Source of the DNA: Saussurea involucrata
Lineage: Eukaryota > Streptophyta > Magnoliopsida > Asterales > Asteraceae
Assembly: GCA_033807775.1 (NCBI GenBank)
Contig: CM066321.1
Location: 250,220,422 to 250,284,421 of the forward strand
Direction: 5' to 3'
DNA length: 64,000 bases
Numbering within the stretch: position 1 is the first letter of the stretch; every line of letters begins with the position of its first letter. The notes under the pieces were generated by a model. It did no database searches. It was not told where the DNA came from and saw nothing but the letters and a program-made list of their open reading frames with translations. The translations under genes and the position numbers were made by a program. Below are positions 46,093 to 56,870 of this stretch, in pieces.

Positions 46093-46918
46093 TATAAATA
46101 GAGTTCAAAATTTTCATTTCCCACTTATTTCATTTTGGCAAAGGATTCGAATTCTCTCACGAAAGCACTGTTCATCATCTTCAATCTCAAAATTCATCTG
46201 TTCGATTCTCCTTCATCAGGTAACCATTTCTGTTAGTTTTTGTCTTGTTAGATTCGATTTCATCTTGTGCATCTTTCCATCAAATCATTTTCATCGATTT
46301 TATTCATCTGTTATGATTTTTTGTGAAAAATCTGTTTGAATTTAAACAAATGTTCTTCGTATTCTTCGTACGTGTTCTTCATAGGGTTTCGAACCCTTCT
46401 TATTTCAGAATAGATGTTAGGGTTTCGAATCACTGTTGTTCTTGGTGATAAAAATTGTATGAAGTCCTGATTTCGAATCCTTGTTGATACGAAATCATGG
46501 ACAATTTTTCTTGAAAAAAGGTTTGTGTTAACTTGTCATTGGTTTCGAATCCATCAGGATACGAAATCCTTGGTTTCGAATCCATCAGGATACGAAATCC
46601 TTGGTTTCGGTTCCTTTTGGATACGAAATCTGGTGTTTAAAAGAATTTTTGAAAATTTTGAAATCAACTAAGTCATGGTTTCCGGTCTGTCTTGATTCGA
46701 AATCCTTGGTTTCGAATCCTTCTTGGTTCGAAATCCTTGGTTTCAGATCCTTCTTGGTTTGAAATCCTTGGTTTCGGATCCTCCTTGATTCGAATTCCCT
46801 TGGTTTCGGACTCTTGTTCATCCGAACCCATTGTGTATGTGTGTGATCCGAAACCTACACTTAGAAAATTTCAGGAATTTTTTCAATTTTTTTTTCAAAA
46901 TGATAACCTTTTTCAGAA
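46093..46918 (+). promoter_or_regulatory. Candidate internal promoter and 5' intron of the C aORF
   Basis: TATAAATA at 46093-46100 predicts a start near 46125. CATCAG|GTAACC (GT at 46220-46221) is a good donor, and a long T-rich tract ending CTTTTTCAG at 46918 is a good acceptor, 27 nt before ATG 46946. The 699-nt interval holds the TTTCGAA word units and many stops. Splicing would give a leader of about 120 nt. This is inferred from sequence only. Confidence 0.45.
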
Positions 46919-46945
46919 CTGTTTTGTTCTAAAACAACAGTTCAG

Positions 46946-49900
46946 ATGGCAAATCAGGAAGAACAAAGCCGTGTTCAGGGCTTTGGTGAACATGTTCCAA
47001 GAATACCCGATGCGACACCCGATGTTCCTTTACCATCGACGCGATCCGTACATCAATCACTTACCGGAGGACATCTAGATCATCTTATTATTCATCTGAT
47101 CAATTATGTCGCGATCATTCCGAATAATCATCACGTTGATTTTGACAAGGTCAACATACATCCGGTGGTCAAGGAAGTGCTTCGTAATCACCCGTTAGCA
47201 TACGCATTGACTCACACAGTCAATGTGCCTATGCTATATCTTCAACAAGCATGGAAGACAATCACTACATCACTTGAGAACGAAAGACCTATCTTTTTAT
47301 TCCAGATCGACGAGTTTATCACAAAGCTTGATTTCCAGAGATTGAGACTTGTATTGAGGCAACCTGAGCCTGATTCTAGAGAAGGCAAAACTGAATTTGA
47401 TCCTTATCCGTCTGAGGAAGAAGTGTTTGAAGGTATACGCGCAATGGGATATACCACGAATCTGACAAAAGTGAAGGGCTTCAGTAAAGTGAATCTACCA
47501 CCTTTGTACTATGCTATTTTTTCCATTATTAACCGATGCTTAACTGCCAAACATGCGGGAACTGACAGTGCTAGTATCGGGTTTCTGAAATTATTTCATG
47601 CGGTGGTGTATGATCTTCACGTAGATTATGCAGCTATCTTCTGGCATGAACTGAACGAGAAGTTAGAGCTACGTCGTCAAAACAAAGGAAAGCCTTATAT
47701 TCCGTACATGAGGTTTATTCTGATTATTATTCAGAGTATGCTTCACTCTAACCGGGAGATTCCACGGCGTATAAATCATCCTTCTGTACCTGAAAAAGCA
47801 ATGCAATATCTTCAACTTCCGAAGAAGACTTATCCTTATGAAATTGCATTACCGGAAGGGTTCCTTAAATACGCGGATCAGGACGCTGAGTGTATAGTTT
47901 ATTATAGAGAGTCTATGGTCCGGTCAACACCGGAGGAACCTCCCCAAGACTCAACCCCTAGGCGAGAGGAGTCTGTGAGGGTTCAGGATGCAAGGGCTAC
48001 TGAACGGGGAGAGTCGAGGGAAAATACCGAGAGGGGAACTGGTGGGGGTCAGTCATCGGTACTTGAAGATGCAGGGTCATCGTCTGAGGACACACATACA
48101 GATGACCTTATACAAGACGATACTGAAGAAGTAGTTCCTAAACACATTAGGGTTGCTCCTTTAGTTGGTTATTCTGATGATAGTACAGAGTCTGACAACG
48201 CGTCTGATCCCGCGGAGGAACAAAATGATGGAAATTCTGATGATGATAATAATGGGAGTGATGGAAATGATGGTGCTGATGCATAAAATATGTTTGGTGA
48301 TCATGCTGATATCCTAGTCTTTCCACAAATGAATTTGTCAGCTAATATTGATGTGGAAGAACTGAACTTTGATGACATGCCATTAATGACTTCTCAAGTT
48401 AGTGAAGGAATGGGAGGTATAAGGAGAACCGAGGGAGAATTAGTTGAAAATATATGTGAGTCTGCGAGAGAAAATGAAAAAAAAATATGGAGAGTGTGAG
48501 TGCTACCAAACATTTCTATACCAGAAGGGCAGCCACATCCACCACCAGATCACATTTGTTCGGATCAGGTGTTGAAAAAGACGTTACTCGCCCAGTAACG
48601 CAATTGCACACCTCAGCCAGCCATTCAGCTTCTTCTCAACAAGAAGCTGTCTCATCTTCTCACGGGGCTTTAGCACATAATCTATCTGGATCTCACTTGG
48701 AGATTTCGGGTATTGAAACAGAGCGACCTCCTCCCCGGTCCTCGACCTTCATTTATGCACATGCTGAGAGTCTAGTGCCTATTGCTAACATTTTTAATTC
48801 TTTGAATAGGACACTTTCTGAAACAACTGATGCGAGTCTTTGTGACCCATCCGGAATACTCGGAGTAGATCCTCTCACAGGACTACAAGGACAGAGTGGA
48901 AATCCTACCAGTGCTAACACTATGCCAACACTGAGCGTAGGTCACACAGTTGAAACAACTGTTGTGTCAACGGCGAACCTAAGTAGTGCCGGTGTTACGT
49001 TACCCGTCTTTGTGACAAGGGAAATTCTTGACGGCGCCTTAAAGACTGTTGAGGAATCATTCACATGGGAGATATAAGGGGTGAAAATTTTATTGAAAGG
49101 AAAAGGGCCGGCAATTGAAGAGCCCGTTGTTCGTTCACGTCCAGAAATTTACTTGGCTCCACCTCGTGTAACTCAGCATCCTTCAGTTCAACAACCTCCA
49201 GTTGATCAAAGTATTGATGAGTTAAGAGATCTGTTTTATGCTAAGCTGATGTCCATTAGCCCTGAAGATCAACAAAGTAAAACTCTATTATCGCTACTAC
49301 AGAACTTCCAATCTACACCACCACCACCACCACCACCACCTCAACCTACACCTACATCTACAGTTACATCCATGGAGTTCCAAAAATTATCCACAGAGTT
49401 TACTTCTTTCAAGTCAATAGTTGTACAATCTTTGAATGATATGAAGCAGTCCTTAGATGAGTTGAAAGCATTACTGAATCAGGGTTGCAAGACTCAAGCC
49501 CATGGTTTGAAACGAAAGCATGATCAGGATCCCGATGATCATGATCATGAGGGGGAGATGAGTAAGAAGAGAAGGGCTGAGTCTGATAGTTCACGAGGCT
49601 TAAAGAAGAATCCAACTGTTGCTGAGATTTCTGATATGTTTGAATCTGGAGCTATGGGTGATGAAAGTGGAAAACAGGTCGTATTGTATGTTGATCCGAA
49701 TGCAGAACCGACGGTTGAAAAGCCTGAGGTAAATGAGGAGGAGATAAGGGAAGTGGTAGACAGATTTGTGGAATCTGTTGAATTAATTGAAATCAGTTCT
49801 GGTGATGAAGGTGATGATAATCTGGCAAGAGAATATGATCAGTATTGGAAAGTTAAGGAGGAAGCAGAACCGTTCGCTTTGCTTACCTATGAACCAGAGG

Positions 49901-51164
49901 ATCAAGGTGTTGGGTTCACACAAGATGAGGTAGACATACTAACTGAAATCTATGGGCCACAAACTCCTGAGGAAATAACTGTAAGTCCTATTCATTCACC
50001 TGAACATATCTCAAGTACCTTTATACCTGTTCAATCTGATGTTACACCTTTATCTTTTAACCTAAACCAACCCAGTTCAACTCAAACCACTACACCAGTA
50101 TCTGAACCAATTCCAACTTCTGAATCCATTCCCATTCAACCTGAATCACAACCTTCTCATAATCCAGTCTTTAAAGAACCTAAACCTGAAGATATTGAAC
50201 CTCCATCTTCTACACCTTTAATACCACCTGTTAATCCTACCCATGACGAAGTTGGTCCTTCCAATACAGCTGATCAACCTGGTCCATCATCCTCACGAAG
50301 CAGAAAACTGTCTGAACTTGAGCAGCGTGAAAGAACTTTGTATTTGAGAACACCATTCTTGGAAGAGTCTGAAAGAAGTCTGTTTGTGCACATAATCAGA
50401 AGTTTGAATCCCTACGCCGTGTTGGGAATTACTGATCAAACAGCGAATACAAGTTCGAGTATATGTATTTTCTGAGAGACAAGTGTCAAAAGAAAAGAGA
50501 GGTGAGGAACAAGAAGTTGATTGTGACTATAAAGGAGGTAATGGCCAGATTGTATTACAAAATGTGGTATCCAGAGTTTGTAGTTCAGAGGCAGGATTGT
50601 AGAGATTACAGATTCTCTGAAGCTGATTTTTGTCACTTAACGATGGAAGATTTTGAGTTCATGTATCATCATTTCAGAGATCTTCAGATCAGAAGGGAAA
50701 ACGTAACTCTTGCACTGAATGCCATCAAAAGATTTTTCAGAAGACACGTCTTGTTCACACAGTGTCATGATCTATAAACGGCCGTGGAGAGTTATCAACC
50801 AAGAGTTAACTTGTTGAGGCCTAATCAAAGTTTGCCTGGATTAATGAAGATGACTCTATTTGCTATGACTGGAGAACCAGAGTTTGGTGTTGTATTCAGA
50901 AGTGGTGAAAATAAGATATTCATTCGGTTTAATGAGTTGGAAAAGTATTCTGACGGTACGCTCAAGATTGTAAGACTTCAGTTGGTTGAAAAGCTTAAAA
51001 GACATGATGCTGAACGAAAAGTCAATTGGATGTCTTCAAGACCTAGAAGAGTTTTGTCAAGAGCCATTGAAGAGATAGATGAAAGATTGAATTTCAGAAT
51101 GGCTATGCGAAGGATTGAAACGCATCTTGGGTTTCGAAGAAGAAGAAGACCCTTTCTGCCTTGA
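46946..51164 (+). pseudogene. aORF of element C (about 1,400 codons, several breaks)
   Basis: ATG 46946 reads MANQEEQ. The N-terminal domain (to about residue 330) has VPMLYLQQAWKT, IRAMGYTTN, LPPLYYAIFSIINRCLT and VVYDLHVDYAAIF. After an acidic D/E/N tail comes TAA 48284-48286. The frame shifts near 48490, then a linker, TAA 49075-49077, a coiled coil and GLKRKHDQDPDDHDHEGE follow. A Pro/Ser linker leads to a frameshift near 50460. The C-terminal domain (50463-51164, TAA 50775-50777) has FSEADFCHL, VNLLRP, PEFGVVF, DGTLKIV and a basic RRRRP end. The same order occurs in B, E, G and L. Confidence 0.82.
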
Positions 51165-51170
51165 TAAATA

Positions 51171-51179
51171 AGGGGGAGA
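51171..51179 (+). promoter_or_regulatory. Polypurine tract of element C
   Basis: AGGGGGAGA, one base before the 3' LTR. Confidence 0.85.
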
Positions 51180-51180
51180 T

Positions 51181-51403
51181 TGTTAGGGATTTATTGTAGC
51201 TATCAAGACAGTATTAATATTTTGTACTGTTCTTCTTAGTATAGGCATGGACATGTCATGGCCCTACTATATAAAGAAGACTCCTTTGTTAATCTTGTAA
51301 CAATTGTAGCATTTGTCATTTACTCTCTAAAGATCAATACATGGATGACTTGTGCACTCTAGATTTTCTCTCTACATATCATTGCTAGATTCTGGGTTTC
51401 ACA
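51181..51403 (+). repeat. 3' LTR of element C
   Basis: It starts TGTTAGGGATT and ends GGGTTTCACA. TATATAAA at 51268-51275. Bases 51293-51403 equal 9103-9213; bases before that differ strongly from the 5' LTR. TSD GAGGT follows. Confidence 0.93.
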
Positions 51404-52777
51404 GAGGTCCCGATGGTCGATGGTGTAGGAAGTTGTTGTAGTGGAGGAAGAGGTGGAGGTGGCCGACGATGCTTGGCAGTGGCAACCGATGGTGGTGGTG
51501 CCATGGTTGGTGGTGATCGGTATTAGTGGAGGTGGTCGGCGATGGTAGTGATGGTGGCGATAGGTGATGATTGTAAAGGTGGTGCTTGAGGTTGTTATAG
51601 TGGAGGAATAGGTAGAGGTGGCCGACAGTGGTTGGCGGTGACTACCTTTGGCCGCCGATAGTGGTAGCGGGTGGCGATGGGTAGTGGTGACCCTTAGACT
51701 AATACCGTATTAGGATTATACATCAAATGGGGGTAGATTAGTATTTTTTTAGTTTCTGTCTCACTTTTGTACCATGTTGTTCCACCTATTTTGGCCAAAA
51801 GTCAACTATAGGTGCAATAATATCCAATAATGTCTATATTTTCTCCAAAAGTTAACCAAAACACAACTAACGATTAACCTCGGTAAATCCTTAATTATAC
51901 TCCTCTTATATATCTCCAAAAATTCACCAAATAACCAATCTAATTTACTTGCGTCTAAAATACAAAGATATCGACATCTCGAAGTCCTAATTAAATTATT
52001 AGTTGTCTCTTTATAAATTAGTGTTTCTTCTTTAATAATTAAATAATACTAAAACATATTTAAAATATTAATTTTAGTAAATTATTTAATTAATAACCCT
52101 CACATATTTAAATTAATTAATTACCAACAATTAATTAATTCAATAAACCAAATGTTTGGGCTTCCAAAACAAAAATCCAATTTCTAAACACTTGGACCCC
52201 TCTTAATGTGTAAACAGGACATGCCCAACATCACCCTACCAGCCCACAACCCAAAAGTCGTTGGAGCCTTGCCGGAGGAGGTCGTCGGGACCGACGAAGG
52301 TCGTTTTTCCGGCGACAACGCCAGTTTTCCGATGATCTCCTTTTGAGCCGCTTGACCTTGTTTCTCATCCATTTTCGAAGATTCAATTTCCTACATTTTA
52401 GTTTTTCGATTTCTCATCATCTAGAACAAGAATCACTCAAAAACATCGAGATTTGAGGTAGAATCACTACCGAAAATGAGCCTAACTTCAAGCTCTTTGA
52501 TATTCCTCTTCAACGTACCGATTGCCGAGATTCAAATGCAAAAACTCTTCTAATTGTCGATACTAACACCCTCAAATTTTTCATCCGACCATCCTATATA
52601 GATATATATGCTCGAAAATTACAGGTTTTTGGTAGGGTGCAATCACCATTAATGGCTTTGAATCCCCTCCATTCTCATCTTTCAAGAGTTGGCACAACTG
52701 GACCTTCTCCATCACATGTTTCACAAATCAAGCCTACATTTGAATCCCTTCTATACTTTGTTCATCCTCCTTCCAAC
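51404..52777. other. Right flank of C: GGT-rich DNA then AT-rich intergenic DNA
   Basis: 51404-51690 continues the GGT/GGCGG-rich sequence of 8785-8970. 51700-52170 is AT-rich (TTAATTAA runs). 52200-52380 is a CCGG/GACGACC-rich patch resembling the interior of an old minus-strand Ty3/gypsy LTR, but I found no termini. The 62-codon minus ORF at 52184-52372 has no recognisable domain. No host gene is seen. Confidence 0.5.
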
Positions 52778-53345
52778 TGTTGGTTCCCAGATTATCAAGA
52801 TATCCATGGCCTCTGATGTTTCATTCTGATAAGGATCATGGATAATAATGGTAGTATCAGGGTTGGGTTGCTTTGGTTGTTCATCAGCAGAGGCTTGGTT
52901 CTCTGGCCTCTCTGGTTCATTCCTTGGATAGTTGGTTGGTGAATCAATCAGGATGGTTTCTGGTATTATAGGTTCTGTGTAGGTTGAGGTCTCTGCTTCA
53001 GTTCTGATAGGTTTTTCTTGGAAAGTGTACCCAATGTCTCTGAAAAAGACTCTCTCCCTCTTTTGTTGTTCAGACAAGTCTTCACCAACATCTGACCTAA
53101 TGCCGTCTGTAACAGCAAACCCTTGTCTCTTAGGTTCTCTACCAGAGCTTTTCTCTTTCTGGAAGCTTTGGCAGAGACTATTTCATTAAAATTTTCCGCA
53201 ACAGACTTCAGAGTGTCTTCCAGCTCTGTTGCAGCCATTTTGACTTCATCTACCTGACTGCTGAAGTTGACCTTATGAGCATCTAGAGAAGTCTGAATGT
53301 GCTTCTCTGTTGCTGTTGCCTTGGCTCCGAACTTTGAAGAGATTG
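52778..53345 (-). pseudogene. J: truncated G-type aORF fused to an LTR end
   Basis: Reading the minus strand from 53345, a coiled coil (ATATEKHIQTSLDAHKVNF) matches G's aORF at 30780-30690. After a frameshift comes the acidic linker before the C-terminal domain, with PRNEPERP like G's LRKEPERT. At 52790 the aORF runs directly into CTGGGAACCAACA, the 3'-most 13 bases of a B-type LTR. U3, PPT and the C-terminal domain are deleted. K interrupts the other side at 53341-53345, so the rest would lie beyond the window. Confidence 0.7.
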
Positions 53346-53933
53346 TGTTAGAACTGGAGTTTGTCAAAAAGCCCAAGTGTTGAAGTCTGAACTGAAGACT
53401 CAGGCTTCTGAGAAACAAGACTTAGAAGTTCTGATTGGAAAGTATTGAAATGATGCTAAGTGTTGAATCTGAACAGAAGGCTCAGAGTTCTGAGTAGGAG
53501 ACTCCGAAGTTCTGAATGTGAAGATGAAAATGTCATGTGCTCAAGTGTATGTTCTGAAGTATGCTCAATCGGAAGAATGTTTAGAAGTTCTGAACATGTT
53601 GTTCAGAACTTATGTCATAGACATTTTCAGTTATATTCTGTTATTCATTAGAACACGTGTAATTGTTCTATTGGTTTGTCATGTTTATGTACTGTAGCTT
53701 TAGCTTTTCTTTACAATATATATAGGAGTTAGAAACTGTAAGCTAACTAACTTTCGCATAACTTTTGAATAGCTTTTGTATTCACTTTGTAATCTTTGAG
53801 AGACTCTCTCTCTAGATCTGTAATCTGTTCTTGAATGAATACAAAGCTTTTGAATCCAATTCTCTATTATTCTACTGTTTGATTGTGTTCTTATTAAACA
53901 ATTACATTGTAAGATCGAATCCTGGTTTCTACA
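53346..53933 (+). repeat. 5' LTR of element K
   Basis: It starts TGTTAGAACTGG and ends GGTTTCTACA. TATATATA at 53717-53724. GTTCTGAAC/TTCAGAA words are frequent from 53365 to 53615; GTTCTGAAC (53587-53595) and GTTCAGAAC (53601-53609) form a 9-bp stem. Confidence 0.85.
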
Positions 53934-53935
53934 AT

Positions 53936-53947
53936 TGGTATCAGAGC
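53936..53947 (+). promoter_or_regulatory. Primer-binding site of element K
   Basis: TGGTATCAGAGC two bases after the LTR. The 226-bp leader up to gag (53948-54173) holds a 25-bp CTTGATCGTGTTCTTGAAGG-type unit repeated about three times (53970-54040). Confidence 0.88.
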
Positions 53948-54173
53948 CAATCAACAAACAAATTAGGTCAAGATCGTGTTCTTGAAGGATTCTTGATCGT
54001 GTTCTTGAAGGATTCTTGATCGTGTTCTTGAAGGTTTCTTGATTAATTCGATAATTGAATTCTGCTGCTACTCATAATCCTTGAATTCTTCGTAATTCTT
54101 GAATTCGTTCTGTTTTTGTTCAAGAAATTTGAATTTGTCTTTCTGTTGAATCGATTAAATTCATCTTACAATC

Positions 54174-56697
54174 ATGTCTTCTAAAGAATTTATCTCGATG
54201 GGATCTGAGACGAAGCTATCTGTTCTAATTCTTGAAGAGTATCAACAATGGAAAAATCAGGATTATTCAATTCTTGGATAATATTGATGAGAATTTGATG
54301 ATCTTAATTCGTGAAGGTCCAATTGAAGTCTATGTTGATATTGCTGCTACACCTGCTACAACTACTACACCAGAGATTCCTGCTACCAGAGTAAGAAAGA
54401 GTTTCTCACAATATATTGAAGCACAAAATAAAAGACATGCAATAGACAAGAGGGCTGTAACTTTGTTGACTTTGGAAATTCCTAATGACATATTCAATCG
54501 AATTGATAGTGGAACGTCTGCTAAAGAAATGTGGGATGAACTGGAGAAGCAGATGCTTTGTACAACAAAATCAATTCAGGCAAAACTGAATTAGTGCATT
54601 AATGCATATGAAAGATTCAAAGCAAAGGATTGTGAGAGTTTAACTCAAATATACAACCAGTTTTGCACTATTTTGAATGATCTTAGGAGGAATGGGCTAA
54701 AGAAAACCAAGTCAGAGATCAACTACAAATTTATGAATTGTCTTAATTCAGAATGGTCATCTTTTGCTATAAGTCTTCAGATGAACAAGGATATGTGTGA
54801 GGAAGATCTGAATGATTTGTTCTGTGTGTTAAATCAACATGAAGATTCTGTTAATCAAGTTGTTGAAGAAAAGAAAAATGTTTCAGATCATTTAGCATTA
54901 CTTTCAGAAAGAAAATCCAAGATCAATAAGACAACAAAGAAATCTGTGTTTCTTTCTGAAATTCCAAAGTTAGAAGAGGAATCTGAAAAAGAGGAAGGAT
55001 CTGATGAGGATGCTGATATCAAGGTGATAGCTGAGAAATTGGCCTTGTTGACTAACACCTTCAATAAAAGGTATGGAAAGAAGAAATTTGTTGAGGGAAA
55101 GTTCAGAAGAGAAAGACAGGGGAGTTCAGAAGAGAGATATAAGAAGAAGGAAGATAGAGAAGAAAAGTATGAGAAGAAAGAAGAGAAGGAAGAAAGGAAA
55201 GAGAAGGAAGAAAGGAAAGAGAAGGATCTATGCTTTAAATGTGGAAAACCTAGTCACTATGCAATGGATTGTAGAGTGAAGGTTGTTAAAGACTGTGAGT
55301 ATTATGCAAAGAAAGCTCAGTTGGCCAAAACCAAAGACAGTGGGATTGCACTCCTAGCAGAACAAGAGAACTGCCTGTATTATTCATCTGATGAAGAGGA
55401 CTGCATTCACTTCTCACAAATGAAAAGTTATATGGACAAAATGGGTGATGAAGATGATTCAGATTATGAAGAAGGAGGTTCTGAATCTTCAACTGAGGTA
55501 CACTCTAGTATTGAAATTGATTTAATGATTCAAATTGGAAATATGAAATCTGAATTTGTTAATCTCAGAAAACAAATAAAAGGTGAAAGAATTCTGGTTA
55601 ACAAATTCAGAATAGAAAAGGAAATGTTTAAAGTAAGATTTGAAGAAACTGAGGTTGAGAAACAAGAAGTCAGAAAAGAGAATTCTGATCTTTTGAAAAA
55701 GATTTCTGAGTTAAAAGATGAACTTTAAGAAGTAAAAGATGAAAAAGTTGATTTGCAGATTAAAGTGGATATGTTGCTTGATGAAAGAAAGAATTTATAT
55801 ACTAAAATCAAAGAGTTAGAAGATCTCAATCTGAAAAGAGGTCAAACTCAACAAACTTTAAGTCTTCTCACAAGCAATGTAAAAGACACAAGGTTTTACA
55901 ATCCAAAAATGGGATTAGGTTTGGAGGAAAATACTATTTTGAAAAAGGCTCCAATAAATCTTTATGATTTTGAGGAACTAAAAGGCCCTAAACCAGAAAT
56001 CTCATATTTAGTTGAAATTTTTGTAAGACCAGCTAGTTCAATGACAAGTTCTGATAATTTACCAAAGCAAAATATTGAAAAAGTACATATTTCTGAGACA
56101 AAAAATGAGAACTCAGAAATTTCAGAAGACAAGGTTAAGAAAGAAATTTCAAAACCAACAGAAGAGAAACCAAGATATAATGATGCTAAATTCAAGTATG
56201 ATTCTCTGAATGTTAGTTACAAAGATAAACAACCAAGTTTCTCCTATACTGACATTGAGAATATATTTGAAGCAAGCAAGGTTTATGAAAACAATGAGAT
56301 TTCTGAAACAGTTAGTCAGAATTCTGAGTCTGTTAGTCAGAACTCTGGGTCAACTGAAAATTCTGAGTCAAAGTCAGAAAGTTTTTCAGATCTTGAAAAT
56401 AAATTTAAACAGGTTAATCAAGAGCTTGAAGAGCTAAGAAAAACTTTTGATGAACTTGAAAATGACTACTGTGATGTTGATTTTAAACTTGAAAAAGTTT
56501 TAAAAGAAAATAAATCTTATGTCTTAAAAATAGAAGTGCTTGAGAAGTTAAAGTCTGAGTATGATCTTTTTAAGATTAAAGCATTAGAAGAGAATAAGAA
56601 ATTCTTTGATGAATCAAGTACTTTTTAGCATGGTGAATCATCTGGATCATCTACTAATTCTGAAAAGTTGAATTTTTCAGAAAAGGAGGAAAACAAA
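54174..56697 (+). pseudogene. gag: Gag of element K
   Basis: ATG 54174 reads MSSKEFISMGSETK and EEYQQWKN, then shifts frame near 54250. Frame 1 continues with IPNDIFNRIDSG.SAKEMWDELEKQ (UBN2 region), TAG 54592-54594, LRRNGLKK.KSEINYKF, and a Lys/Glu-rich run to the knuckle CFKCGKPSHYAMDC (about 55231-55272). A coiled coil follows, then TAA 55726-55728 and the motif KRGQTQQT...RFYNPKMGLGL. Further coils end at TAG 56626-56628, after which the frame goes on to the L junction. It is closest to C's gag. The tail GP..WVPK is not reached. Confidence 0.83.
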
Positions 56698-56870
56698 TGT
56701 TGGTTCCTGTTTTGCTTAACAATGATGATTCTATCTAATAGTTCAAACAAGATATAATGCAGAAGCGTTTTTAACGAACTAAAAGATATAATAAGGTAGA
56801 AGAACACACTATATCAAATACGTGAGATGTAAATAACACAGATAAATAGCTCAATAACCCACTGTATATT
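56698..56870 (-). repeat. LTR-end fragment of L (B-type LTR)
   Basis: On the minus strand it ends AAACAGGAACCAACA and aligns by eye with the last 180 bp of the B LTR (CAGTGGGT, AGTGTGTTCT, TTAGTTC and GCTTCTGC blocks). The rest of the LTR and the PPT are missing; the aORF is joined directly at about 56870. Confidence 0.72.

Larger units (their letters stand above)
8971..51403 (+). mobile_element. Element C: Sirevirus-like Ty1/copia element, about 15 kb without its insertions
   Basis: 5' LTR 8971-9213, 3' LTR 51181-51403 and exact TSD GAGGT (8966-8970, 51404-51408). Order: primer-binding site, long leader, gag, PR, INT, RT, RNase H, spacer with iterated PPTs, aORF, PPT. It is split by D (in gag), F (in gag) and G (at the end of INT). 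Removing each insertion plus one TSD copy joins the codons in frame, which confirms the boundaries. Nonsense codons in PR, a deletion in RNase H and several frameshifts make it non-functional. Its two LTRs share R-U5 but not U3. Confidence 0.93.
53346..56697 (+). mobile_element. Element K: Sirevirus-like element, 5' part only before further insertions
   Basis: 5' LTR 53346-53933, primer-binding site 53936-53947 and gag to 56697, where L begins. The left target is GATTG (53341-53345). The 3' half and second LTR are not in the window, so K must extend beyond 64000 behind L, M and N. Confidence 0.82.

Noticed and set aside
52184..52372. 62-codon minus ORF in the right flank of C
   Set aside because: No domain, low-complexity CCGG context; more like an old LTR than a gene.
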